Notes under the pieces: model-generated
The model's input: the letters and a program-made list of their open reading frames with translations, nothing else
Told to the model about the DNA's origin: nothing
Database searches by the model: none
Translations under genes and position numbers: made by a program
Shown: positions 53,572 through 62,208 of the stretch, in pieces
Layout: the number at the start of each line of letters is the position of its first letter
How positions within the stretch are numbered: the stretch's first letter is position 1
DNA from: Clostridium sp. 12(A)
GTDB taxonomy: Bacteria; Bacillota; Clostridia; Lachnospirales; Lachnospiraceae
Assembly: GCA_000526575.1 (NCBI GenBank)
Contig: JAGI01000002.1
Span: forward strand, 186,001 to 250,000
Direction: 5' to 3'
DNA length: 64,000 nt

Positions 53572-54807
53572 ATGAACTTCACGAAAAAACGTTGGATTAT
53601 TTTAGTTGCAAGTTGTTTTATCAATTTATGCATCGGTTCCTTGTATGCGTGGAGCGTATTAGCAGGTCCAATGGCGGAGTACTTAAGTCAGTTAAATGGG
53701 GTAAAGCTGACAGCTAGAGATTTGTCTATTGTATTTGTAATTGCCAATGCGGTAGGTCCTATCACTATGATTGGTGGAGGTAAGATTAATGATACTTTAG
53801 GGCCCAAGCTTGTTGTTTTAATTGGTGGGCTCATGTTTGGCGGTGGAATGTTTCTTTCTGGATTTGCAAATAGTGTAGGGTTCCTGATTTTTTCATACTC
53901 ATTACTGCTTGGTCTTGGACTTGGAATGGTATACGGCGCAACCATCAGCACCTCTATTAAATTCTTTCCAGACAAAAGGGGTCTTGTAGGAGGACTTACA
54001 ACAGCAACCTTTGGAATCAGCTCGGTGATTATTCCACCAATCGCAGCAGCGATTATGAGTGCGACTGGTCCAACCACCGCTTTTAAGATTATCGGTGTGG
54101 TATTTGCTGTGATTGTATGCGGCAGTGCATTCTTTATTGAAAAATGCCCGGCTGATTTTATACCCGATGGCTGGACACCGCCAGCTCTTAAAGGAAATGC
54201 AAAAGCTCCTGTTAACATGGATTGGAAAGGTATGCTTAAGACTCCAATTTTTTACGTTATGATTATATTATTAACATGTGGTGCTTTTGCCGCTTTGATG
54301 TTTATACCATTGGCATCACCTATTGCGCAGAAGATGATCGGTATGTCAGCAGCAGCTGCAACCGCTGCAGTATCTGTACTGGCTTTATTTAATGTATTGG
54401 GCAGAGTTTTAGCTGGTACCATATCCGATAAGATTGGACGAATTAATACCTTAAGATTAGCTTGTATATTCTCTATCATTGCCCTTATTCTCATGTATAT
54501 ATCCGGAGAAGGATCCGTTGTAACCTTTTATATTGCAATCTGTCTCATCGGTATCTGCTTTGGTGCTTTTATGGGTGTGTTCCCAGGCTTTACTGCGGAT
54601 CAGTTTGGTCCAAAGAACAACAGTGTGAACTATGGTATTATGTTTATTGGCTTTGCTTTTGCCGGTACGATTGGACCGATTATTTTAAACTACATCTACA
54701 ATGCCAGCGGTTCCTACCAGAATGCATTTCTGTTTGCAATGTTATTCTCAGTTCTTGGATTGGTGCTGACGTTTGTTTACCGGGCATTACGTAAAAATAC
54801 AAAATAA
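53572..54807 (+). CDS. MFS transporter, oxalate/formate antiporter (OFA) family
   Basis: A 411-residue 12-helix carrier. The N-terminal CIGSLYAWSVLAGPMAEYL and LGLGLGMVYGATISTSIKFF are signatures of OFA-family proteins that exchange oxalate/formate or move other monocarboxylates such as lactate. The neighbouring 2-hydroxyacid dehydrogenase fits a hydroxy- or keto-acid substrate. A dedicated operator-like repeat precedes it and a strong terminator follows. Confidence 0.9.
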   Translation: MNFTKKRWIILVASCFINLCIGSLYAWSVLAGPMAEYLSQLNGVKLTARDLSIVFVIANAVGPITMIGGGKINDTLGPKLVVLIGGLMFGGGMFLSGFANSVGFLIFSYSLLLGLGLGMVYGATISTSIKFFPDKRGLVGGLTTATFGISSVIIPPIAAAIMSATGPTTAFKIIGVVFAVIVCGSAFFIEKCPADFIPDGWTPPALKGNAKAPVNMDWKGMLKTPIFYVMIILLTCGAFAALMFIPLASPIAQKMIGMSAAAATAAVSVLALFNVLGRVLAGTISDKIGRINTLRLACIFSIIALILMYISGEGSVVTFYIAICLIGICFGAFMGVFPGFTADQFGPKNNSVNYGIMFIGFAFAGTIGPIILNYIYNASGSYQNAFLFAMLFSVLGLVLTFVYRALRKNTK

Positions 54808-54812
54808 ACTGG

Positions 54813-54868
54813 AAAACCCAGAATATCCAACTTATAAACAGGTGGATGTTCTGGGTTTTATATTTTTT
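54813..54868 (+). terminator. Terminator of the OFA transporter gene
   Basis: AAAACCCAGAATATCCA (54813-54829) pairs with TGGATGTTCTGGGTTTT (54843-54859), one mismatch, then ATATTTTTT. Confidence 0.9.
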
Positions 54869-54877
54869 AATAGCATA

Positions 54878-56560
54878 TTAATAAGACTGACTGTGAAAAG
54901 CCTTCGCCAGCTGATTCCCTGCCTCCATACCTGTATACAGCGCCCCCTGCATCCAGCCATGTTTTGTGGACAGATGTTCTCCGGCAAAGAAAATCCTTTG
55001 ATTAAATTCAGGCTTTAACATCTCATAAGAAAACAATTCTTTCTGACCTGGAAGTGCCTGTGCAAAAGCACCCCGGATAAAAGGTTCATTATCCCAAACC
55101 ACTGTCTTATGGTCTTTTACAATGGAATCTAAGAATCCTCCTGGCAATCCATGAACTTCCTCTACGTTCTCTTTAATCAGTTCATATCGAAGAGCTGGTT
55201 CCATATTTCCCACTCTTGTTGCATTTAGATGATAATTATAGGAAGCTGTCAGTACTCCCGGCTCATTTGGGGAGCAGGAGGAGACATCAGGACATAGAAG
55301 GTGATCTCCAGGATAGAAGATATATTGAATCGGCAGATCTGTCTGGGAAAATCCTCCCACCATCCGGCCATAATCGGTATCCTGTTCCCAAAATCGTTCT
55401 TTGCACAAAAAGGCAGTTTTTTGAGAATTGGTATAATTAAATTCTAATATGGCCTGCATTTTTGGATTGCTGAATCGAGGCTTAATATCCACTTCTCTCA
55501 ATGTGGAGTAAGGAATCGCACATACTACGTAATCAAAAGCATCTTCGCTTCTGCTTAAATCCCGGACATTTCGATGCGCCAGGACAATTTGATTGCTGTT
55601 TTGCAGCTCATAAATACCTGTGACTGTCTGCCCCGGCCGGTAGGTGACCGTGCCTAGTTGTGAGACGGGGATATTTTCGTATTGTGTTAAATTGTCAGTA
55701 AAGAAGGACTTTACAAAGGCGTAGGGCAGGTTTACCATTCCGCCTTCTATGTTATAGGTGTTGCGGTAATCCAGGGTATATTCTTCGTGAACGTTTTCGG
55801 CGTAACTGATATCAAACAGAGCTCCGGTTCCTGGATCCACTCCTGAGATCAAGCTGATGGCTCCCTGGCTTAATCCCAGGTTTTCCAGAGTCTGCCGGAC
55901 GGTATAGTTTGTAAACGTCAGATATTCCGGGGAATATTCCGGTAAAATCTGTATAAGCTGAGCCCGGATATCAGGCGGAAGCTGCATCATCATATATAAG
56001 AAGGCATAGTCAGTAAGCTCTGCCCAGGGAGTGTTTCTTTCCTGGGGAGTCAAATCGTATAAGGGATAAAGAATCTGTTCAATGGAATCAGTGGTCCTTA
56101 AACGGGTATTATGTACGTATAAAAAATTGTTGCGCCGCCTGACAGACAGAGGACGTGTATTTAGACCAAATAAATTAATATAGTGCCAGGTGGTCTCATG
56201 GGTAGCCGGTATTCTTTGTGCGCCGAATTCGTTATAATATTTACCATCTGCATCAAAATAATAAGTATAAACTCTTCCCCCGATTCGCCTGTCATTGGAA
56301 TCCAGAATGGTAATATCGGCTCCCAGCTTGCGAAGCTCAAAGGCGGCGGATAAACCGGCAAGGCCACCTCCTATGACGCCTATTTTTACACCCTTCAATT
56401 CTCCTGGCTGTGCGTAATTTGTAATATCCAAAGGAGGACTCAGTAAGCGGGTAATGTATTCGTAATCTTCCGGCCGGCCAGCCGCTTCCAAAGAATTTTT
56501 AATCATGTCCTGTCGTTGTTCATTGGTTGGATTCAATACCTGATTTAATGGAATATCCAT
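54878..56560 (-). CDS. Flavin-containing amine oxidase
   Basis: A 560-residue FAD enzyme of the monoamine oxidase/L-amino-acid oxidase family. The dinucleotide-binding motif GVIGGGLAGLSAAFELRKLG starts near residue 61, followed by IGGRVYTY and EFGAQRIP. The C-terminal FAD contact is FFAGEHLSTKHGWMQGA. Oxidation of an amine or amino acid by O2 would be odd in an anaerobe, so another acceptor or a detoxifying role is possible. An N-terminal extension of about 55 residues precedes the FAD domain. The gene is single. Confidence 0.88.
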   Translation of the reverse strand: MDIPLNQVLNPTNEQRQDMIKNSLEAAGRPEDYEYITRLLSPPLDITNYAQPGELKGVKIGVIGGGLAGLSAAFELRKLGADITILDSNDRRIGGRVYTYYFDADGKYYNEFGAQRIPATHETTWHYINLFGLNTRPLSVRRRNNFLYVHNTRLRTTDSIEQILYPLYDLTPQERNTPWAELTDYAFLYMMMQLPPDIRAQLIQILPEYSPEYLTFTNYTVRQTLENLGLSQGAISLISGVDPGTGALFDISYAENVHEEYTLDYRNTYNIEGGMVNLPYAFVKSFFTDNLTQYENIPVSQLGTVTYRPGQTVTGIYELQNSNQIVLAHRNVRDLSRSEDAFDYVVCAIPYSTLREVDIKPRFSNPKMQAILEFNYTNSQKTAFLCKERFWEQDTDYGRMVGGFSQTDLPIQYIFYPGDHLLCPDVSSCSPNEPGVLTASYNYHLNATRVGNMEPALRYELIKENVEEVHGLPGGFLDSIVKDHKTVVWDNEPFIRGAFAQALPGQKELFSYEMLKPEFNQRIFFAGEHLSTKHGWMQGALYTGMEAGNQLAKAFHSQSY

Positions 56561-56660
56561 AGATTATACCTCATAATATCACTATAATTGCAATGTATTG
56601 GAATTTTTCTCCTAATATAACAAACAGGAGTACTTTTTCGATTGGCGATAGGGAACACTT

Positions 56661-56690
56661 AGGGGACATTTGCTTTTGGCAATGTCCCCT
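56661..56690. terminator. GGGGACA stem-loop
   Basis: AGGGGACATT (56661-56670) pairs perfectly with AATGTCCCCT (56681-56690) around a 10-nt loop, then TTAATTATTTTT on the plus strand. It is one of three related stems in the window. It sits between two minus-strand genes, so its T-run faces the wrong way for them. Confidence 0.6.
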
Positions 56691-56703
56691 TAATTATTTT
56701 TGC

Positions 56704-57711
56704 TTATTTTGCTGCTTTCTCAGAAAACTCAGTGGTAACTAAGTCCTCATAGGGAACCCGTGCCTTCAGCTGACCAGCTTCTTCTAAGATATTTTCCAGA
56801 AGCTCAAAACTGTCTTTTTCAAACACAGTATCCTTTTTCCAGGAATCCTGTGCTTTATAGCGTTCTACTATGACAGCAATGGTCTTAACATCGGTTTCCT
56901 TGAACTGAGGCTGAATTACCTTTGCAATTTCATCAGAGGAATGAGTATTTACAAATTCCATTCCCTTTTGAATGGCATTGGTAAATTTCTGTACAGTCTC
57001 AGGATGCTTCTTTATATAGCTTTTCTTTGCGCTGTAGGCGGTATAAGGAACGTATCCGGAATCAACGCCAAGGGAAGCAACGACATAGCCACTTCCTTCC
57101 TTTTCAAGGCCAGTGGCAAATGGTTCAAATTCAACGGTATAATCGGCATCGTTGCTTGTAAAAGCAGCGGCGGTCAGACCAAACTGAATGCTCTGGTCAA
57201 TGGAAAGATCTGTGGCTGGATCCATGCCGTTTTTCTTTAATATATACTCAAATACCATCTGAGGCATTCCCCCGGCCCTTCCTCCAAGTACTTTTTTGCC
57301 TTTTAAGTCCGCCCATTTAAAATCAGGCTGGCTGCTTCTTCCGACAAGGAAGTTTCCTGCACGCTGAGTCAGCTGGGCAAAGTTCACAGCGTAATCATCA
57401 GCACCGTTGGCATAAGTATAAATGCTGGATTCCGATCCCATAAATCCAATATCAGCGTCTCCAGAAATCAGGGCGGTCATGACCTTATCTGCACCTGCTC
57501 CGTTCACAAGGGTCAAATCAATGCCCTCGTCTTTAAAATATCCAAGCTCAATGGCTGCATATTGAGGTGCATAGAAGATGGAATGGGCGACTTCATTTAA
57601 GGTTACCGGAGTTAAATCGGATGACGTTCCTTTGGAACCGCAGCCTGCCAGGCTTACGATGGCAGCTCCGGTGAACATGGCGGTCAGAAAAAAGTGTAGA
57701 ACCTTTCTCAT
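56704..57711 (-). CDS. NMT1/NitT-TauT type ABC substrate-binding lipoprotein
   Basis: A 335-residue lipoprotein with signal peptide and lipobox SLAGC (Cys24). The rest matches the NMT1/SsuA-like fold: VTLNEVAHSIFYAPQYAAIE, DEGIDLTLVNGAGADKVM, and GGRAGGMPQMVFEYIL. Substrates in this class include thiamine precursors, aliphatic sulfonates and nitrate-like ions. No permease or ATPase gene is adjacent, so it depends on components encoded elsewhere. No TPP-riboswitch-like sequence was seen upstream. Confidence 0.88.
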   Translation of the reverse strand: MRKVLHFFLTAMFTGAAIVSLAGCGSKGTSSDLTPVTLNEVAHSIFYAPQYAAIELGYFKDEGIDLTLVNGAGADKVMTALISGDADIGFMGSESSIYTYANGADDYAVNFAQLTQRAGNFLVGRSSQPDFKWADLKGKKVLGGRAGGMPQMVFEYILKKNGMDPATDLSIDQSIQFGLTAAAFTSNDADYTVEFEPFATGLEKEGSGYVVASLGVDSGYVPYTAYSAKKSYIKKHPETVQKFTNAIQKGMEFVNTHSSDEIAKVIQPQFKETDVKTIAVIVERYKAQDSWKKDTVFEKDSFELLENILEEAGQLKARVPYEDLVTTEFSEKAAK

Positions 57712-58067
57712 ACAATCCTCCTTAGGGAATCTAATACTACATAGTATTAAAAAGGTCTGAAATGGTACCTTGTCTTATAAAAAATTATAAGTTTACATTC
57801 TCACAGGAAATTTGAGAGAAAAGAGGACGAATCTGCTTTCTGTAGGAGTGCCTGCAGCTTGTTAAGGCAGCGGCAACCATGAAAGCAGCCAGGATATAAA
57901 CAATAAGCCGATTCACATGGATCCCCCTTTTTCTTCGTTCTGGTACCATTGTATGAAGGCGATTTTGCCTATGTTCCCTTAATTATTAAATTTATAAAAT
58001 ACATTGGAATAAGAAGACAAATTGTGGTATACTGCTATGGTAAATTAACAAAAGCAGGAGAAATACA
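57712..58067. other. 356-bp intergenic region
   Basis: It contains the leader of the binding-protein gene, a possible 43-residue lipoprotein ORF on the minus strand (57785-57916) and the promoter region of the plus-strand HAD gene. Nothing else was recognised. Confidence 0.4.
57785..57916 (-). CDS. Possible small lipoprotein ORF
   Basis: A 43-residue ORF starting with GTG, preceded by AAGGGGGAT. The product has a hydrophobic N-terminus and a lipobox-like ALTSC (Cys21), followed by a short basic tail. It lies 73 bp upstream of the NMT1-type lipoprotein gene on the same strand, so the two could be co-transcribed. Support is limited to the ribosome-binding site and signal-like sequence. Confidence 0.35.
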   Translation of the reverse strand: MNRLIVYILAAFMVAAALTSCRHSYRKQIRPLFSQISCENVNL

Positions 58068-58877
58068 ATGGACTATCGGATGATCGTGCTGGATTTGGAT
58101 GGGACTCTTACCAATCGGAACAAAGAGATTACACCCAGGACCAAAGAGGCACTTTTTGAATTAAAACGACAGGGCGGTATTATTGTTCTGGCCTCCGGGC
58201 GCCCCACCTATGGCATCATGCCTCTTGCCAGAGAGCTTGAGCTTCATGAGACAGGTGGATATGTCTTATCCTTTAATGGTGGCCGGATCATTGATGTAAA
58301 AACAGGTGAAACAGTTTTTGCAAAAGAACTGCCTGTAGAATCAAATGAGAAGATTATAAAACTTTCCAAAGACCATGGGGTGAATGTTCTTACCTATGAA
58401 GATGATGTTATCATTACTCCCAATGCTTCTGATGAATACGTTCAAAAGGAGGCCTTCATTAATAAGCTGAAGGTAAAAGAAGTCCAGGATATGGAAAATT
58501 ATGCCAACTTTCCGGTGGTTAAGTTCATGATGCTGGAAGAGGGAGAGATTCTCCAGATGGTGGAGCCAAAGGTAAAGGCATTTTTAGGCCGTGATTACAG
58601 CGTTTACCGTTCTGAACCATTTTTTCTGGAGATACTGCCTAAAGGAATCGATAAGGCAGCAAGCCTAGAAAGGTTGTTATCCCGCCTTTCCATGAGTAAG
58701 GATGAGATGATTGCCTGCGGAGATGGGTATAATGATTTGTCCATGATTGAATATGCCGGACTTGGGGTAGCCATGGATAATGCAGTTCTTCCCGTAAAGA
58801 AAGCAGCTGATTATGTGACTTACTCAAATAATGACGATGGAATTGCTCATGTGATAGAAAAATTTATGCTATCCTGA
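58068..58877 (+). CDS. HAD-superfamily Cof-type sugar phosphatase
   Basis: A 269-residue phosphatase. Motif I is DLDGTLTNR (nucleophile Asp9), motif II is in LASGRPTYG, motif III is Lys in LPKGIDKAASLERL, and motif IV is CGDGYNDLSMI. The Cof-type C2B cap lies between. Such enzymes dephosphorylate sugar phosphates or related metabolites. It may be co-transcribed with the downstream yerC-like gene, 83 bp away. Confidence 0.92.
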   Translation: MDYRMIVLDLDGTLTNRNKEITPRTKEALFELKRQGGIIVLASGRPTYGIMPLARELELHETGGYVLSFNGGRIIDVKTGETVFAKELPVESNEKIIKLSKDHGVNVLTYEDDVIITPNASDEYVQKEAFINKLKVKEVQDMENYANFPVVKFMMLEEGEILQMVEPKVKAFLGRDYSVYRSEPFFLEILPKGIDKAASLERLLSRLSMSKDEMIACGDGYNDLSMIEYAGLGVAMDNAVLPVKKAADYVTYSNNDDGIAHVIEKFMLS

Positions 58878-58960
58878 CAGTCCAGGGGTGGATTTTAAAA
58901 CTTTAATATGTTAAAATGTACCTAAGAGTAAAAGTTAAAAAAAGGGGATTGAATAATACT

Positions 58961-59260
58961 ATGAATAAAAAAATTAAGACAGATGCGGTGGACCATCTGT
59001 TTGAGGCCATACTATCCTTAAAGACACCAGAAGAGTGTTATATTTTCTTTGAAGATGTCTGTACGGTGAATGAGCTTTTAAGCTTATCCCAGAGATATGA
59101 AGTGGCTAAAATGCTGAGAGAGGGCCGTACTTATCTGGAGATTGCAGAAAAGACAGGTGCTTCTACTGCAACCATAAGCCGTGTCAACCGGTCATTAAAC
59201 TACGGAAATGACGGATATGACATGGTCTTTAAACGTTTAGAGGAAAGAAGACAGGATTAA
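58961..59260 (+). CDS. YerC/YecD TrpR-related DNA-binding protein
   Basis: A 99-residue protein of the TrpR/YerC-YecD family. FEAILSLKTPEECYIFFEDV is followed by the HTH LEIAEKTGASTATISRVNRS (about 65-84) and the NYGNDGYDMVFKRL end. The role of the family is unclear, but it lacks the tryptophan pocket of true TrpR. The start ATG follows AAAGGGGAT; the upstream in-frame codon at 58916 is not favoured. Confidence 0.9.
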   Translation: MNKKIKTDAVDHLFEAILSLKTPEECYIFFEDVCTVNELLSLSQRYEVAKMLREGRTYLEIAEKTGASTATISRVNRSLNYGNDGYDMVFKRLEERRQD

Positions 59261-59262
59261 AA

Positions 59263-59311
59263 AACAGGGGACAAGCCTAATCTGGCTGTCCCCTGTTATG
59301 TTTTATTTTTT
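59263..59311. terminator. GGGGACA-stem terminator
   Basis: AACAGGGGACA (59263-59273) pairs perfectly with TGTCCCCTGTT (59287-59297) with AGC/GCT inside, followed by a T-rich tail ending in TTTTTTCTT. It serves the yerC-like gene and overlaps the 3' end of the convergent DUF1836 gene. Confidence 0.88.
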
Positions 59312-59917
59312 CTTCTTTAAAGAATCCGTATCGGATAAACCGTCAATAAGCTTTTCAATGACCTGCTTTTTTAGATATACATCAAAGGAGAGCCCGCAGA
59401 TCCAGGAGAATAGCTGAAGATATTCCTGATCCTCAGGGTCTAAGTTCTTATCTGAAAATGCAGTCTTTGATTTTTCGAATTTATCCATAATATCTTCTTT
59501 AATACGGCTAAGCTCAGATTCTTCCTGAGAAAAGATCTCCTTGTAGATTTCTTCCAAAGGCAGATCTTCGGGTGTATTAAAATGCTTATCCGTAATTGGT
59601 TTAAAAAGCTGTTCAATATCATGGAAGGAAAGAAGATTCTTAAAATAATAGATAAATATCAGTAAAAGAATGTGCTCTCTCGTATATTTCTTCTTATTAG
59701 GAGCCGGGAGAAGATTGTTCTTTGCATAGTTGTTGATCATGGTCTTTGTAAGAACCTTATCATTAGGATAGCGTTTGGTATCTTTTAAATGCTCATCCAT
59801 GAATGTCGTGACCTGATCCATATATAAATCAATGTTAGGGATAGTTTCCGGCTTTATATGCTGAAGAGATTTCAGATGCTCTAAAATATCCTGCATTCTT
59901 TCGTCGTTTGTTTTCAT
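59303..59917 (-). CDS. DUF1836 domain protein
   Basis: A 204-residue protein of the DUF1836 family. It has an N-terminal HTH-like part with TKTMINNYAKNNLLPAPNKK followed by KYTREHILLLIFIYYFKNLL, and a helical C-terminal half. The MerR-like N-terminal segment suggests DNA binding; targets are unknown. The ATG at 59917 follows GGAGG. Confidence 0.85.
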   Translation of the reverse strand: MKTNDERMQDILEHLKSLQHIKPETIPNIDLYMDQVTTFMDEHLKDTKRYPNDKVLTKTMINNYAKNNLLPAPNKKKYTREHILLLIFIYYFKNLLSFHDIEQLFKPITDKHFNTPEDLPLEEIYKEIFSQEESELSRIKEDIMDKFEKSKTAFSDKNLDPEDQEYLQLFSWICGLSFDVYLKKQVIEKLIDGLSDTDSLKKKK

Positions 59918-60098
59918 ATGTTCCTCCGTTCTGTGTGCAGAATGCCACACATAAGGGATGATGCCCTTTGTCATATTATATAGTATTCAATACCAGATGA
60001 CAAGAGGTAAAAGGTGATAAATAAGATATTCTTGACTTTTAAAGAATGTATGATAATCTAGAACTATTCATTTAGCTTAGGAGAGGAGATACACAATT

Positions 60099-60482
60099 AT
60101 GAAAAAAGTACTTGCGACGGAAAAGGCTCCGGCAGCGATTGGACCATACTCTCAGGGAATGCGCTGCGGTGATATGGTATTTATTTCAGGACAGCTTCCC
60201 ATTAATCCTGCGACTGGAGCATTTGCAGGTGAAGATATTGCTTCTCAGACAAGACAAGCTTTGACAAATATCAGAGCTATCCTGGAAAGTGATGGTCTTA
60301 CCATGGCTAATATCGTAAAAACAACAGTATTATTAAAAAACATCAGTGATTTTAGTGCTATGAATGAGGTGTATGCTGAATTTTTCGAAGGTGCATATCC
60401 TGCCAGAGCTGCGTTTGAGGTAGCTGCTCTTCCAAAAGATTCACTGATTGAAATTGAAGCAGTTGCTTATTTGGGAGAATAA
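60099..60482 (+). CDS. ridA: RidA family reactive enamine/imine deaminase
   Basis: A 127-residue YjgF/RidA protein with APAAIGPYSQGMRCGDMVFI at the N-terminus, the binding-pocket Arg near FEGAYPARAAFEVAALPKD, and a C-terminal IEIEAVAYLGE. It hydrolyses reactive enamines such as 2-aminoacrylate formed by PLP enzymes. The gene is single, with a good GGAG ribosome-binding site. Confidence 0.95.
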   Translation: MKKVLATEKAPAAIGPYSQGMRCGDMVFISGQLPINPATGAFAGEDIASQTRQALTNIRAILESDGLTMANIVKTTVLLKNISDFSAMNEVYAEFFEGAYPARAAFEVAALPKDSLIEIEAVAYLGE

Positions 60483-60517
60483 AAAGCCTGATAGAATCAA
60501 ACATAACTGAAAGATGA

Positions 60518-60557
60518 AAGGGAGTACAGCAGGTAAGGATGCGGTGCTCCCCTTTTT
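60518..60557 (+). terminator. Terminator of ridA
   Basis: AAAGGGAG-AC-GC pairs imperfectly with GCGGTGCTCCCCTTTTT (bulges in the middle) around a 10-nt loop and ends in five T. Confidence 0.7.
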
Positions 60558-60628
60558 AAATATTCCGCTTCCAAGAGTAAAATCGGGGCTGCTTGTAGAA
60601 ATTAAGGGCTTTTTGCGAAAGAAATGGG

Positions 60629-60656
60629 TTGCATATTGACGGACTTATATTATAAT
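60629..60656 (+). promoter_or_regulatory. Predicted promoter of folC
   Basis: TTGCAT (60629-60634), 16-bp spacer, TATAAT (60651-60656), about 80 bp upstream of the folC start. Confidence 0.6.
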
Positions 60657-60738
60657 AAATTGAGGAAGTTCGATAGATTCTATTACGAATCGAGGGGAAG
60701 TTTTTACCTTTAGGAAGAAAATTAGGATTAATTTAATA

Positions 60739-62070
60739 ATGGAAGTTGGTACTCTTACGATGAATGTGAACGAAACAGCAGAAGAATACTTAGACCGGAT
60801 TCCAATGTGGGCAAAAAAGAAGAATTCCCTTTTAGACATCCGCAGGTTCATAAACGAAATGGGAGATCCGGATGAGAACATGAGAATCTTTCACGTGGCT
60901 GGAACCAACGGAAAAGGTTCGGTCTGTGCATTTCTCCAGTCTGCTTTGCTAAGCTCAGGTTTTAAGGTGGGAACGTTTACATCTCCCCATCTGGTTGATA
61001 TCAGAGAGCGTTTTTGTATCAATGGAGAGATGGTTCCGGAAGCTGCTTTTTCTAAAAGCTGTGAGCGGATCAAAGAGCTTTCTGAGGGGATGATGGAAAA
61101 GGGATTTTGCCATCCCACTTATTTTGAATTTCTTTTTTATATGGCTATGGATTTGTTCCGTGAGGCTGAAGTGGATTACGTTATCCTGGAGACAGGTATG
61201 GGAGGGAGACTTGATACGACCAACGTCGTAAGGAACCCCATTGTTTCGGTAGTTACCTCTATTAGTCTGGACCATACAGAATATTTAGGAGATACCATAG
61301 AAAAGATAGCCGGAGAAAAAGCTGGAATTATAAAAAAAGGTGTACCGGTCGTTTTCGACGATAATGATACAAAGGCATCGTTCGTGATCCGAAACAGGGC
61401 AAAAGAGCTGGGGGTATCCTTCTATCCGGTGGACAAGCAGGGATACCGGATTATAGAGCAAAGGGATGAGGGATATGGTGTCAGACTTTCAGACATCAAT
61501 GGAGATTACCATGAATTATTCATTCCTTCCCACGCAGAGTATCAGGTGATGAATGCCCTTCTTTCCTTCCGTGCTTTATTAGCAGCCGGGATAGGAGACA
61601 TAAAAGGAATCAAAGAAGGCTTCTCCAATATGCGGTGGCCGGCCAGAATGGAAGAAGTCATGCCAGGGGTGTTTTTAGACGGAGCCCATAATCCGGCTGG
61701 GATTGAAGCGTTTATAGAAGCAGCAGTAAGCCTGTGCCAAACAAGGCAAAAGAAAGCAGATCTTCTGTTTTCCGCAGTTGCTGATAAGGCTCACGGTCTT
61801 ATGATAAAAAAAATTGCAGAATCGCTGCCAATAAACAAGGTGGCAGTGGCGCATATGGATTCAGAAAGAGGACTTGATACAGATATTCTGCTCAATGAGT
61901 TTCAGGAGGTCTGTAAAAGAGAGGTAAAGGGATATTCTTCTGTGGAAGAAGCTCTGAAAGCTCTGCTTCATGAAAAGGATGAAGACTGCCTGGTTTTCTG
62001 TGTAGGATCCCTCTATCTGATGGGTGAGATAAAAGCGGTTTTAAGGAGGAACAACTATGATAGATTTTGA
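60739..62070 (+). CDS. folC: Bifunctional folylpolyglutamate/dihydrofolate synthase
   Basis: A 443-residue Mur-ligase-type enzyme that adds glutamate to folates. The ATP loop is GTNGKGSVCAFL (about residues 55-66), followed by GTFTSPHLVDIRERF and TGMGGRLDTTNVV, and DGAHNPAGIEAF near residue 314, all FolC signatures. The start is the ATG at 60739; a second ATG at 60760 is possible, and neither ribosome-binding site is strong. It overlaps a downstream small ORF by 14 bp. Confidence 0.94.
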   Translation: MEVGTLTMNVNETAEEYLDRIPMWAKKKNSLLDIRRFINEMGDPDENMRIFHVAGTNGKGSVCAFLQSALLSSGFKVGTFTSPHLVDIRERFCINGEMVPEAAFSKSCERIKELSEGMMEKGFCHPTYFEFLFYMAMDLFREAEVDYVILETGMGGRLDTTNVVRNPIVSVVTSISLDHTEYLGDTIEKIAGEKAGIIKKGVPVVFDDNDTKASFVIRNRAKELGVSFYPVDKQGYRIIEQRDEGYGVRLSDINGDYHELFIPSHAEYQVMNALLSFRALLAAGIGDIKGIKEGFSNMRWPARMEEVMPGVFLDGAHNPAGIEAFIEAAVSLCQTRQKKADLLFSAVADKAHGLMIKKIAESLPINKVAVAHMDSERGLDTDILLNEFQEVCKREVKGYSSVEEALKALLHEKDEDCLVFCVGSLYLMGEIKAVLRRNNYDRF

Positions 62071-62197
62071 AGCTGAAATGAATGAATACAGGCCAAGCCT
62101 TGAGGTAGATGCAGTGGAAGATGCCATTGTGAAAAGTGATCTTGCAGATATGAATGATATCATGATGGGTCTTATAAAAGAAGTCAGCAAGGAATAG
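62057..62197 (+). CDS. Small acidic protein of unknown function (46 residues)
   Basis: A 46-residue ORF whose ATG at 62057 sits 5 nt after AAGGAGGA and overlaps the folC stop by 14 bp, a typical coupling arrangement. The product is strongly acidic and helical, with Met-rich DMNDIMMGLIKEVSKE at the end. It is followed after 11 bp by the TPR gene. No family is recognised; context and ribosome-binding site support translation. Confidence 0.62.
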   Translation: MIDFEAEMNEYRPSLEVDAVEDAIVKSDLADMNDIMMGLIKEVSKE

Positions 62198-62208
62198 GCG
62201 GTTAAAAT

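Noticed and set aside
56661-56690. Complete mobile element around the GGGGACA stem
   Set aside because: No transposase, no terminal repeats beyond the stem and no target duplication could be seen in the flanks.
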